This document shows positions 20,365 to 29,042 of a DNA stretch of 29,042 nt, piece after piece. The translations under genes were made by a program, and so were the position numbers. The stretch's first letter is position 1; each line of letters opens with the position of its first letter. The notes below the pieces were generated by a model that was not told the origin of the DNA, did not search any database, and saw nothing but the letters and a program-made list of their open reading frames with translations. This stretch comes from Cochliopodium minus (lineage: Eukaryota; Discosea; Himatismenida; Cochliopodiidae), in the NCBI GenBank assembly GCA_024220525.1, contig JAMYWO010000001.1, forward strand, positions 201,255 to 230,296. Reading direction: 5' to 3'.

Positions 20365-23300
20365 TTATTTTTTTTTTTTATCATCGTTTTTATCTTCAAA
20401 GATATCCTTTCCAAGTTCTTTTACTTTATTAACAGCAGTGATAATAGAGTCAGCAACAATATCACCAGTCAAAGGTTTGTCAGGAGAATGAGCTATTTCC
20501 TTAAGAACATCTTTCATTCCAGTAATCTCGAGACCTGCCTCGATATTACCTCCAGATTCTCTCACAGCATCTGTCAACACTTTTTTGATTATTTTTGCAG
20601 GTTTTTTATCATCATTAGGTACATCTGTTTTGTTTTTTTGATCAGAGTTTTGATTGGATGCTTTGGAAGCATCGCTTTTTTTGTTTTCTTTTGTGGCTGA
20701 TTCGGAAATGTTTTGTTTTTGATTAGTTACTTTTACTGTATCATTTTTTTTACCGTTTCCTTTGTTATTGACTCTCTCCGTTTCATTATTTTTGTTTTTT
20801 TCTGTTTTGGGTGTCTCTTTAACGCTTTTTGATTTTTGAGAAGGCTTTTTATCGTGTACAGACTCGAAATAAACCTCATTTTCTTTGATGGGTTCATCTT
20901 GATCTTCATCATCTTTTGCTTGGATAATAATATTGTAACTGGAAAGATCGACATTGGAATCGTCAGAATCATTAAGAGATGAATTAAAATTAGAATCGAT
21001 TTCGTCAATACTGTGAGTTTTATTCTTAGAATCAATGGAAGAATCATCCTCTACACTTTCATCTTCTTTAGTTTCTTTGGATTTTCTAGAAATTTCTTTT
21101 TTATCCTGATTGTCTTCGACAACATCTTTCAAATTCAATTCAATTTTCAACCCTTCTTTTTCTAGAACGTTATCTTTGTCTTCCACAGAGACAACAACCT
21201 TTTCATCACCAAATTTTTTCTCAATTTGGATAGTCTTAGAAGAGGTATCTGGTTGTATTTGTTGAGAAGGATCAATTTGATTGTCCTCTTTCTTGATTTG
21301 AATATCGAGTTGTTGAGAATCAACTTTGTGTGAGTTATTATTTTTCTCTTCTTTGATTTCTTCTTTAATCTTTTCTTCTTTGACCTTTTTTTCTTCTTTC
21401 TCATTTCTTTTTTCTGTTTTTTCGGCGCTATTAGTAGAAACAACATCCTTCTTGACTTCAGGAGTATCTACCACAAGCTCCTTAACTTTGTTTTCTTCAG
21501 TATCTCTACCTTCGTCTTCTTTTTTGTCGACTTTCTTAATATGTTTTTCATTTGCGTTGCTAGTTTGAGAAACATCTTCCTTTTTATCACTAGAACTTTC
21601 AGGTTCTTCTTTTTTGAGTACATCTTCTTTATCTTTAGTTTCATTTTCAGAGTCTTCAGCGTGGTTCTCACTTTGATTTTCTTCATCTTTGATTTCATTC
21701 TCATTATTAAAACGAGCGTTGGACCCTTCATCATCAGATTCTTCACTAAAGCTATCATTCTTGAGTTTGCTGAGGATGTCCTTGTACTTACTCTTCAACT
21801 TGTCCAATCTCTCCTTCTCTTTCGACAACTTTGCTTCTTTTTTATGTTCCTCTTCTTTCTTAGACCTCTCGACCTCCTTTCTCTGTCTTTCCTCTTCCTC
21901 TTGTCTTTGATTCTCCTCCATCTGTCTTTGTCTTTCCTCATCTTCTTGTTTCGATCTCTCCTCTTCCTCTTTTCTGGTCCTCTCCTCTTCATCCTTTTTT
22001 TTTCTTTCCTCTTCCTCCTTTCTAACTTTATCGCTCTCTTCCCTCTTCAATTTCTCTTCCTCTTCCTTTCTCTTTCTTTCACGTTCTCTCTTTTCCTCTT
22101 CTTTCTTTTTTCTCTTCTCCTCTTCAACCCTTTTTCTCTCTTCTTCCTCCTCCTTCCTCTTTCTCTCTTCTTCTTTTTTCTTTTCTGTTCTGTTTCTCTC
22201 TTCCTCCTCATCTTTCTTCCTTTTTTCTTCCTCCTTTCTCCTCTCTTCTCTCTCCTCGTTCTCCTCTTCTTCAATTTTTTTTCTGAGCCTCTCTTCTTCC
22301 TTTCTCCAAGCTTCTTGTATCCTTTTCTTTTTCTCCTCTTCTTTTAATTCTTTTTTCTTTTTTCTCTCATGTTTCTCCTTCTTTCTTTTTTTCTTTGCCT
22401 CCAATTCCTCATCAATTTCACCATTAACTTCCTCTTCTTCTTTTGTAACCTCTTCTATATCTTTCTTTTTCTCTTGATTTTTCTTCACTTTCTTTGGAGG
22501 ATCTTCTTTTTCCTCTTGTTCTTCATCATGATAAGTTGTCTCTTGTTCACCAAAAGATTCCCCCCTTACTTCCTCTGATTTTTCTTCCTCTTTGTTGGAA
22601 TTCTCCAAATCCGATTTCTTTTTGTTCAAATTTTCAAAATATTTCCTCTTATAATCATTTGCATTCACCACTTTCCCCCTTTTTACATATCTCCCATCAT
22701 CTGCATTTTCCGCTTCATATTCTTCTAAATTCCTTCCCTTTCTTCTTTGATCGTTTATTTCTTTGTTTTTATTCAATTTATTCAGCTCCTTGAAATTTCT
22801 CTTTGCTTCATCCAATCCCCTCAATTCAACAAACTTCTTTTGTTTATTTATTCTGCTTATATCTTCTCTATAATTACCATTTCTATTTACATTATTTATA
22901 TGCTTGCTTTTGAATTTTCTATTTTGCATTTTTCTTGAAGGAGTACCAAGTACATTGTTATTTCTCTTCATTTTGTTATTTCTATAGAATGGTTTTTGAC
23001 TTTTGTGCTCATTTCGATATAAATCTTCTTCATAATTCTCCTCTTCTTCTAAATCTCTTTCATTATTTCTATATTTCACATAATTGTGAGAATAAGAATC
23101 ATAATCTCTTTTCTGATGGTAATTGTTTTTGTATTGTTGATTATATGGCATTTGATTGGTATATTCATATTCCATTGGTGTATTATAATACTCATTTTCA
23201 TTTATTTTGTTGTCATAATCACATTTCAATTCCACAATATTCTCTCCATATTTATTTCTTCGATATTTATTCACTTGATAGTAACAATTTTGGGCGTCAA

Positions 23301-23376
23301 TGAGCATAATTCCAAATATTGCCAAAATAATCAAAATCATAAAATTCCTTCTCATCACAAGTGGAACAACACTCAT
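20365..23376 (-). CDS. Large secreted Lys/Glu-rich protein (secreted protein S3)
   Basis: Single-exon gene of 1003 residues. A hydrophobic signal peptide (FMILIILAIFGIMLIDAQ) follows a short basic leader; Met8 is an alternative start. The mature N-terminus begins NCYYQVNKYRR and has a second Cys in VELKCDYD, the same CYY...C arrangement as S2. Residues 50-230 are Asn/Tyr/Arg-rich. Residues about 325-525 are nearly uninterrupted K/E/R with regular 3-4 residue charge alternation, predicting a stable single alpha helix about 30 nm long if straight. Residues 550-930 are acidic and Ser/Asn/Lys-rich. The C-terminal 75 residues (LTDAVRESGGNIEAGLEI, AHSPDKPLTGDIVADSII) are the only compact-looking part. 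The gene lies 189 bp upstream of S2 on the same strand. No family recognised. Confidence 0.83.
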   Translation of the reverse strand: MSVVPLVMRRNFMILIILAIFGIMLIDAQNCYYQVNKYRRNKYGENIVELKCDYDNKINENEYYNTPMEYEYTNQMPYNQQYKNNYHQKRDYDSYSHNYVKYRNNERDLEEEENYEEDLYRNEHKSQKPFYRNNKMKRNNNVLGTPSRKMQNRKFKSKHINNVNRNGNYREDISRINKQKKFVELRGLDEAKRNFKELNKLNKNKEINDQRRKGRNLEEYEAENADDGRYVKRGKVVNANDYKRKYFENLNKKKSDLENSNKEEEKSEEVRGESFGEQETTYHDEEQEEKEDPPKKVKKNQEKKKDIEEVTKEEEEVNGEIDEELEAKKKRKKEKHERKKKKELKEEEKKKRIQEAWRKEEERLRKKIEEEENEEREERRKEEEKRKKDEEEERNRTEKKKEEERKRKEEEEERKRVEEEKRKKKEEEKRERERKRKEEEEKLKREESDKVRKEEEERKKKDEEERTRKEEEERSKQEDEERQRQMEENQRQEEEERQRKEVERSKKEEEHKKEAKLSKEKERLDKLKSKYKDILSKLKNDSFSEESDDEGSNARFNNENEIKDEENQSENHAEDSENETKDKEDVLKKEEPESSSDKKEDVSQTSNANEKHIKKVDKKEDEGRDTEENKVKELVVDTPEVKKDVVSTNSAEKTEKRNEKEEKKVKEEKIKEEIKEEKNNNSHKVDSQQLDIQIKKEDNQIDPSQQIQPDTSSKTIQIEKKFGDEKVVVSVEDKDNVLEKEGLKIELNLKDVVEDNQDKKEISRKSKETKEDESVEDDSSIDSKNKTHSIDEIDSNFNSSLNDSDDSNVDLSSYNIIIQAKDDEDQDEPIKENEVYFESVHDKKPSQKSKSVKETPKTEKNKNNETERVNNKGNGKKNDTVKVTNQKQNISESATKENKKSDASKASNQNSDQKNKTDVPNDDKKPAKIIKKVLTDAVRESGGNIEAGLEITGMKDVLKEIAHSPDKPLTGDIVADSIITAVNKVKELGKDIFEDKNDDKKKK

Positions 23377-23651
23377 TTTTTTTATTAAAAAAGTTTCAGA
23401 AATTGAATATTTTATAATTTAAAAATAAATTAAACAAATATACTTTGATGTTATAAATGGCATCAGGTTCATATCATAAAATAGATCTATTAGCTCTCAA
23501 ATGGATTAATTATAATGGTTCTTTAAGTTAAACTAAATTAAATATAAAAAAATAAAAAAATTTGGATTCAATTTGATGAAAGACAAATGAAGATGAAAGA
23601 GATTATCCAGAAAAATGCATTAATAAAACTTAATTTATTAAATATAATTGA

Positions 23652-25103
23652 TTAGATTTTGAAAACATTTTTTTCATTTACAAACATGGAAGAGATTCTT
23701 CCAATCTTGAGAAGAAATAGCAAGATGGTCCTTGTTTTAGGACCAAAAGTCAAAGAATCTTTGACCTCATCCTCAGAAAAATAACCAATGGTTGGATTAA
23801 TGGCCTTCTTCTCGGAAATGAAGTGATTGAGATCATTGATAGAAGAATTGATGAATTGGATAGAAATCTGGGAAGTAAGATAGGATGGAGCAATATTATA
23901 ATCTTGCTCAGATAATGTCTTTATGAAAGGAACTACATTTTCTTTCTTGATAGGCTTTGTGATGCTCTTGTTTTTGATCTTCTCCTTGTTCTTCGTATTG
24001 TTGATGTAAATAGGAGTAGATGGAATTTTCTCAGTATCATTGTCATTGTCTAATTGAGACAAGTTGGAAGACAAAATAAAAGAAGATTCAAACTTATCTT
24101 TGTTGTCAACAAACTCATCCTTTTGAAAAGATAGATCGTTTTCTTGAACTTGAAAGGACGTATTGTCTTGGAATGATAAGTTTTCTTGGAGAGACAATCT
24201 TTCTTCTTGAACTGAGGTGGTTTCTTTGGGTTGTTGTGGCGACAAAGTATCTTGGAAAGACATATTATCTCCTTGTAATGACATATTATCTTGAAGTGAT
24301 AAGTCTCCTTGAAAAGAAATGTTTTCTTTGTTAAACTCCATTGTTTCTAGTTTTGGTATCACTTGTTTGGATGTCCCTTGTTTGGTTGTTTCTTGTTTAA
24401 AATTTTCGTTCATTTCTTTATTTATTGAAAGAAAATATTGGTTTAATAAAATTGATTTGTTAAAGAAAAGAAAAGTTTCTTTACTTGCTTCTTTTAGTTT
24501 TGCATTTCCAAAGTCACTTATTTTTATTGTAAAGTTTGGTGTTAATGGATCATTCAAGAAGTTATCTTTGAAGGGTGAAACGATGCTTGTGTCCATTTGG
24601 CAGAAGCTCATTCCTTCTGATGAGTTTAAAAATGAGTTTCTGTTGTTTGTTAGTGAATATTTCTTCTTTGTTTCTTTTTGTGGTGGTTCATATTCGTATT
24701 TGTTCGTTAGGGAGGAAAGAAGATTTGATATTGATTCTTCCAATTGATAGTATTTCTCCAATGATTGTTTGTAATCATCAGATAATGATAATAGATGTGC
24801 ATTGGCCTATTATAAAATGTTATCGTTTGTTATTCGTATTTAAAGGATATTTACTTCCAATTCTAATGCATTATCTCTCATTTGATTCACATTTGATTCC
24901 ATTCCTTTAAATATCTCAAAATTGTTCCCACTTTCAACAGGTTCTCTATATATTTTGAGATTTTTTGAATTTTGGGTAAAAAAACTATATTTCTCTCACC
25001 TATCCACTTCAATGAATAATTCTTGAGATGCAGAAAAGCTTCTTATACATACATTCTTAAAAATACCAAAAAATTGATCAATTAAAAGATTATTTTTCTG
25101 CAT
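23652..25103 (-). CDS. SKA3: Probable SKA3, spindle and kinetochore-associated complex subunit
   Basis: SKA couples kinetochores to microtubule ends. Exons 25000-25103, 24855-24945 and 23652-24806 (minus strand) give 449 residues. The first 95 residues resemble the SKA3 N-terminal helical domain: FFGIFKNV at the start, then NFEIFKGMESNVNQMRDNA, then a helical stretch ending in a YEY near residue 90 (human SKA3 has FCGKL at its start and ends this domain near YGY). ISDFG near residue 160 matches the SDFG motif characteristic of SKA3. The middle is a disordered region of SFQ/LSLQ repeats. Near the end, APSYLTSQISIQFINSSIND resembles the C-terminal motif of plant and protist SKA3. Each match alone is weak; together, and in this order, they make SKA3 the best call. 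Alternative: an unrelated coiled-coil protein. Confidence 0.72.
24150..24335 (-). repeat. Degenerate SFQ/SLQ coding repeats in the SKA3 linker
   Basis: On the minus strand, short imperfect units encode SFQGDLSLQDNMSLQGDNMS and related LSFQDN and SFQV units. It is a low-complexity linker, rich in Ser/Gln/Asp, with a regular aromatic Phe. Confidence 0.75.
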
Positions 25104-25243
25104 TTTTCTTTTATTTTTGATTATTTTAATAAAATCGTTAATATTAATTTTTTAAAAATTTTGGCGCATTAAAAATAAAAAAAAGAATATTCAAATGTAA
25201 ACTGAAAAAAATAAATAAAAAAAATCGATATAAAATCATAAAA
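25104..25243. promoter_or_regulatory. Bidirectional promoter region between SKA3 and NASP
   Basis: Only about 140 bp separate the two start codons, which point in opposite directions. The sequence is A/T-only runs with a single GC-richer spot (TTTGGCGCATT near 25160), whose core resembles an E2F-type TTTGGCGC site. Promoter function is inferred from gene orientation; the E2F resemblance is a by-eye match. Confidence 0.45.
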
Positions 25244-26334
25244 ATGTTGGAAACTGTACAAGAAATCAAAATCTCTGAAAACACAAATAATGAAGAACTA
25301 TCCGAAGAATTATTTAAAAAAGTAAAATTTAAAAAAATCTTCAAATTGAATTCCAATAATTATACTTTTCCATAATAGGGAAAATTCCTTTATATAAATG
25401 GAAATGATGAAGAAGCAATGGATATTCTAAATCAATGCTTGAAAATGAAAATCGAACTTTACGGAGAAACTGATTTAAAATGTGCAGAAGCATATTACTA
25501 CAGTGGAAAGACATTGGCAGCTATTGCAAAGAAGCAACTCGATGAAATGATGGATCCAAAGAAGATGCAACAATATCTAATTGATGCATTGGTCAAAGGA
25601 TTGAAAGGAGAAGAAAATGAAGAAGATAATGATATCATCGAAAAAGAAGGAGATATGATTGAACAAAATGGAGAAAACCAAATCGTAAAGCCACAAATCG
25701 GAAAAAACAGCAAAAAGAAAAGAGAAGAAGATTTGGAAGAAGGAGAAATCGAGGAAGATGATGATTTCTTTGAATTGGCTTTTGAAAATTTGGATGTAAG
25801 AAATAAAAAAAAATTTTTGACAGTTATTTATTAATTTTATTTTTTTAAAAGGTTGCAAGAATTATTTATGAAAAAAGCGGAGATTTACTTAAATCTGCAG
25901 AAGTTAGAATGGTTTTGGGAGATTCTCTTTTGGATGCTGAGAATGTTGAAGAAGCAATTGAGGAATACACTGCTGCCCTTGAAGTAAGAGAAAAGTTGAT
26001 TCCAGGAGACCGATTGGTGGCTGATTGCCACTTTGTTATGGTAATAAGAAAATTTAATAAAAATTTTTGCCACAATTTTAATAAATTTAAATTGAATTTC
26101 TAGGGTCTTGCTTATCAAGTTGGAGATTCCTCTGAAGATGCTTTGAATCATTTCAATAGTGCAAAAGATATTTTTAAAGGTCTGATGGAAAAAAATAAAG
26201 ATAATCAAGAATTGTTCCAAGATTTCTCTGAGATCTATGACGAAATCAGTTTGAAAATCACTGAAGAAATGAATCATAATTCTTTCAAAGAAATCAACAT
26301 CAATGAAGAAAAAGAACAAGTAGATAATGACTAA
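25244..26334 (+). CDS. NASP: NASP/SHNi-TPR histone H3-H4 chaperone
   Basis: Binds H3-H4 and hands it on for chromatin assembly, in nucleus and cytosol. Exons 25244-25321, 25379-25795, 25852-26040 and 26104-26334 join in phase 0 to 304 residues. TPR1 reads EELFKKGKFLYINGNDEEAM then YGETDLKCAEAYYYSGKTL, the NASP signature. TPR2 is interrupted by the hallmark acidic insert (about 95-150: EEDLEEGEIEEDDDFFELAF) and resumes at ENLDVARIIYEKSGD. TPR3 and TPR4 follow (LGDSLLDAENVEEAIEEYTA, DRLVADCHFVMGLAYQVGDS), then a capping helix. The acidic insert is shorter than in vertebrate NASP and close to yeast or plant size. The gene is divergent from SKA3 and lies 187 bp before COX17. Confidence 0.92.
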
Positions 26335-26521
26335 TCACAAAGAACAATCGTTTTTTGAAAAACAACTTGGAAAATTGATTTAATTTTGTTTGATAAATTT
26401 CAAACTTTATTAAAGAAAAATTCTTTAAATATTATCTTGTTGGTTCTTCAATACTCTATTTTTGTTTTTTTTTTTTGTTTTAATTTTTCTTATCAACTTA
26501 AAAAAAAAAAATAAAAAAAAA

Positions 26522-26749
26522 ATGAATTATACTGATATTAAATTCAAATTTGATAAACCTTCATTCAACATTGAAGATGTAGATGAGATATTTCCTAATG
26601 AACCACCTAAAGATGCAAAGATTTGTTGTGTATGCCCTGAAACGAGAAAACCAAGAGATTTATGTGTTGTACAATCTGGAGAGGAAAATTGTCCGAAAGA
26701 GATATTCATGCATAAATTATGTTTGAAAAGATTGGGATTCAAAGTTTGA
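26522..26749 (+). CDS. COX17: COX17, cytochrome c oxidase copper chaperone
   Basis: Delivers Cu(I) to SCO1 and COX11 in the mitochondrial intermembrane space for cytochrome oxidase assembly. 75 residues, intronless, starting at ATG 26522; the upstream in-frame extension is poly-Lys/Phe and implausible. The copper-binding CCVC is followed by PETRKPRDLC, the first CX9C. The second CX9C is CPKEIFMHKLC, and the protein ends RLGFKV, nearly the animal/yeast ending. The length matches the family (about 63-75). Its presence implies an aerobic respiratory chain with a copper oxidase. Confidence 0.97.
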   Translation: MNYTDIKFKFDKPSFNIEDVDEIFPNEPPKDAKICCVCPETRKPRDLCVVQSGEENCPKEIFMHKLCLKRLGFKV

Positions 26750-27122
26750 TCATTTGGGGAGTATTGGGAAGTTTTATTCCAAAAATCTTATATGCTATTT
26801 ATTCGAATCAAAAAAATTAAAATAAAAATAAAAATCAATTGTAATAAGTATCTAATTTGAGATTATCTAGATCAACAAAAGTATTGAACAATTATCAAAG
26901 ATGGAAAATATGAGCTTTGCAATTTGATGGGTGATATAATCAATCCATTTATTTTTTTTTTATGTCATTGAAGAATTGAACATAGACAATAAATTGTTAT
27001 CAAATTTCTAAAAGGAATAGAGAATTATGTTGAATCAAAAAGTCATATGTTTGAATTGAATTTGAATTCTATTAAGAATTTTCAAAAAAAATATAAAAAA
27101 AAAAGGAATTGTAAATTTTGCA
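26750..27122. other. AT-rich intergenic region between COX17 and the GPCR gene
   Basis: 373 bases with no coding frame of note and no recognisable RNA gene. It probably contains the COX17 3' end and the GPCR promoter. An A-rich stretch precedes the GPCR start. Confidence 0.5.
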
Positions 27123-28781
27123 ATGTTCACAATGGCTTCAATGACACCTGCTCAAAATGAGGCAATCACAGGTAAGTTTATTAATAATCAATATTTCACA
27201 AAATATTTACCAATAAAAATGTAAATAACTTCAACATGATGTTACAGTTATCCAATATACAGGTAAGAATGATCAATTTTTCATTTTTGGACCATAATTA
27301 ATTTTATCGTTTTAATTTCAAAAGTCGGATCTATCTCTTGCTTTGGATTGATCATCGTTATAATGCTGATTATTTTGTCTGGAAGGATGATGAGCTTCAG
27401 ATACAGAATAATATTTTATTTGCTGTTCAGTGATTTGTTGACTGCCATCAGTATTGTATTTGGAAGTAAAATTTTTAAGATTAATAGTGGAATATGAAAT
27501 GAATTTGATAATTTATCTGCATGAGAAAATAAATATATATTTTGTAAAGTGGAAATAGAAATCCCTTTTCATCAAACGAAGAATATCTTTCATAATACCA
27601 TCATATCCTTTATAATACCTATTAATAGAAATATCTCTTATAATTCTTAATCAATTCAATCTAAAACAGGAATGTCATTTTTGAAAAATCACATGGATGC
27701 TTGTGCAGTGACAGCGTATATAATGCAGGTTCGAAAAGATAAATTTACTTTCTTTAAAGTTTTTATAATTTTTATTAGTTTGGAGCCTTGTCTTCTATGA
27801 CTTGGACATGTATTTTGGCATTTTCACTCCAAAGGATAACTGCAAAACTTAGCTGGAACATCTCTTGGAAAACCGAAATCATTTATTGGATTTTAGGTTG
27901 GGGACCTTCCACAATAACTTTGATTATGATGAAAGTATAAGAATTTTTTTTTATTTTTATTTTTGTTTATTTTCTTTTTTTATAAAAGACATTAAATTTG
28001 GAAGGACCTGCCGTGTTTGTAAATTTTATTTGATTTAAATTTTGTATCTTCCTTGTAATTCTTATTGTATTCAAAGTATTGGTAAAATTTTCTTCCAAAT
28101 TTTCATTCATTTTTTTAAAGTTAACTCTTTTTTTTTTTTTTTTTATTAGTTGGATTGAAGATAGGGGACTTTACAGATTTTATTTTTTGTATATTCCTTT
28201 TGTAATCATGTTGTTTATTAACATCACTTGCTTTCTCCTCACCATCTTCAAAAAGAAAAACATTTGGAAGCAAATTGACCGTTCAGACCACATTGCCTCT
28301 TCTTCTGAGACCATCGATTCTATCGAGAGGACTATTCATCTTATCATCGCAGTCATTTTAATTCAGACATTATGTTGGGTAAAGTTTTTTCGGTTTTCAA
28401 ATGAATATTTTTTTAAATTTTAATCATATTTTCTTCAATTTTAAGGTTTTTTATTTATTTTTAAATTTTAGATTTAATTTTTATAATCAACCTCTTTTTT
28501 TTTTTCTTAGGTCCCTGCTTTTGTTAATCGCTTGGCTCAACAATTCCAAGTAGACAATATCGTATTGGAGTTTATACAAATTTTTGCAGAACCCCTTGAA
28601 GGTAAAAAAAAAACTTATTTTTATTTAAATTTAAAAATACTTTGTTGAAATAGGCACATTGAACGCTTCTTTTTATGCTTACCAGTTGATTAAAGGATGT
28701 TCAAGGAAAAACACAAAGGTTCCTCTCATTGAGAAGAACCACAATATTAATTATAGGTTTTCTTACACTGATGATGATTAA
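27123..28781 (+). CDS. Class E (cAMP receptor-like) seven-transmembrane GPCR
   Basis: Ten exons: 27123-27171, 27248-27262, 27325-27465, 27670-27728, 27779-27934, 27989-28018, 28077-28081, 28150-28378, 28511-28601 and 28654-28781. They join in frame to 300 residues. Seven hydrophobic helices are visible: FGLIIVIMLIIL; YRIIFYLLFSDLLTAISIV; MQFGALSSMTWTCILAFSLQ; IIYWILGWGPSTITLIMM; FYFLYIPFVIMLFINITCF; IHLIIAVILIQTLCWVPAFV; FIQIFAEPLEGTLNASFYAY. The second extracellular loop has YCWIED, helix 6 ends WVPAFVNRL, and helix 7 carries PLEGTLN, as in Dictyostelium cAMP receptors (CWI, P-x-VNR, PLQGFLN). A C..C disulfide is possible between the helix 3 Cys and CWI. There is no signal peptide, and the short tail has few Ser/Thr. 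It probably couples to heterotrimeric G proteins; ligand unknown. Exon 7 is only 5 nt, exon 2 only 15 nt. Confidence 0.87.
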
Positions 28782-29042
28782 TTTTATCTTTTTTTTAATA
28801 AAAACATGTAAAAAATTTATAAAAAAGAATTTACTTTCAAATTATTAAGAACATCCATCGAAGAAGATTTGATCTATTTATTTTTGATAAAGAAGTTAAA
28901 ACATAAAGTAAAAAAAATTTTTAAAAACCCTTTTAAAATTAAAAAGAAATTTTATTTTATTTTATAAACTCATTTTTTACTTTTTAATTTCTTTACAGAA
29001 AGATCTTGCACTGTCAAAATGATACTTCGCTTTTTTTAAATA

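Noticed and set aside
21541-22347. 268-codon plus-strand open frame rich in Leu/Phe, looking like a membrane protein
   Set aside because: It is the reverse complement of the K/E/R-rich S3 helix: lysine and glutamate codons read backwards as Phe, Leu and Ser. Same for 15888-16301 opposite S1.
26462-26521. N-terminal extension of COX17
   Set aside because: The upstream in-frame codons are poly-Phe/Lys from A/T runs; COX17 orthologues begin near the chosen ATG at 26522.
27466-27669. Possible RNA gene or element in the 204-nt GPCR intron
   Set aside because: Contains short AT-rich near-repeats (TATCTTTCATAATACC, TATCCTTTATAATACC) but no tRNA-like or stable structure I can support.
1-29042. tRNA, rRNA, CRISPR arrays, insertion sequences, retroelement ORFs
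   Set aside because: None seen on either strand; the sequence is eukaryotic with spliceosomal introns and no reverse transcriptase or transposase motifs.

Overview
This window is compact, AT-rich nuclear DNA from a unicellular eukaryote. It holds twelve protein genes and, in these models, 34 GT-AG introns, mostly 37-150 nt (one 204, one 338). Start codons sit in an A-run (AAAATG). The gene content points to a crawling, phagocytic, aerobic protist: a WAVE-complex CYFIP subunit, a class E (cAMP-receptor-like) GPCR, a Rubicon/PLEKHM1-type late-endosome protein and the cytochrome oxidase copper chaperone COX17. I favour an amoebozoan or heterolobosean-like organism, but the sequence does not settle the lineage.

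Layout. Plus strand, 148-14465: (1) a RUN-RUN-Rubicon-homology protein; (2) a coiled-coil protein with a PD-(D/E)XK nuclease-like core; (3) CYFIP/Sra-1 with a C-terminal tail of FPPPP repeats; (4) a large Crinkler/RHS-like P-loop NTPase plus nuclease protein. Minus strand, 14656-25103: (5) a secreted Lys/Glu-rich helical protein; (6) an ankyrin-repeat protein; (7) and (8) two more secreted, extremely charged proteins that share an N-terminal CYY...C motif; (9) a probable SKA3 kinetochore subunit. Plus strand, 25244-28781: (10) the histone chaperone NASP, divergent from SKA3 across about 140 bp; (11) COX17; (12) a seven-helix class E GPCR whose frame needs a 5-nt microexon.

All spliced models keep frame from ATG to stop. 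For CYFIP, NASP, the Rubicon-homology protein and the GPCR, residues known to be conserved in the family lie across the proposed junctions. Functionally, the CYFIP and GPCR genes belong to chemotaxis and actin control; the RUN/Rubicon protein to late endosome/autophagosome maturation; SKA3 and NASP to chromosome segregation and histone supply; COX17 to respiration. The two nuclease-like genes on either side of CYFIP resemble mobile or conflict-type genes. The most interesting leads are the Ena/VASP-type tail fused to CYFIP, the tandem RUN protein, the nuclease-like pair, the secreted charged-helix trio and the microexon-dependent GPCR.
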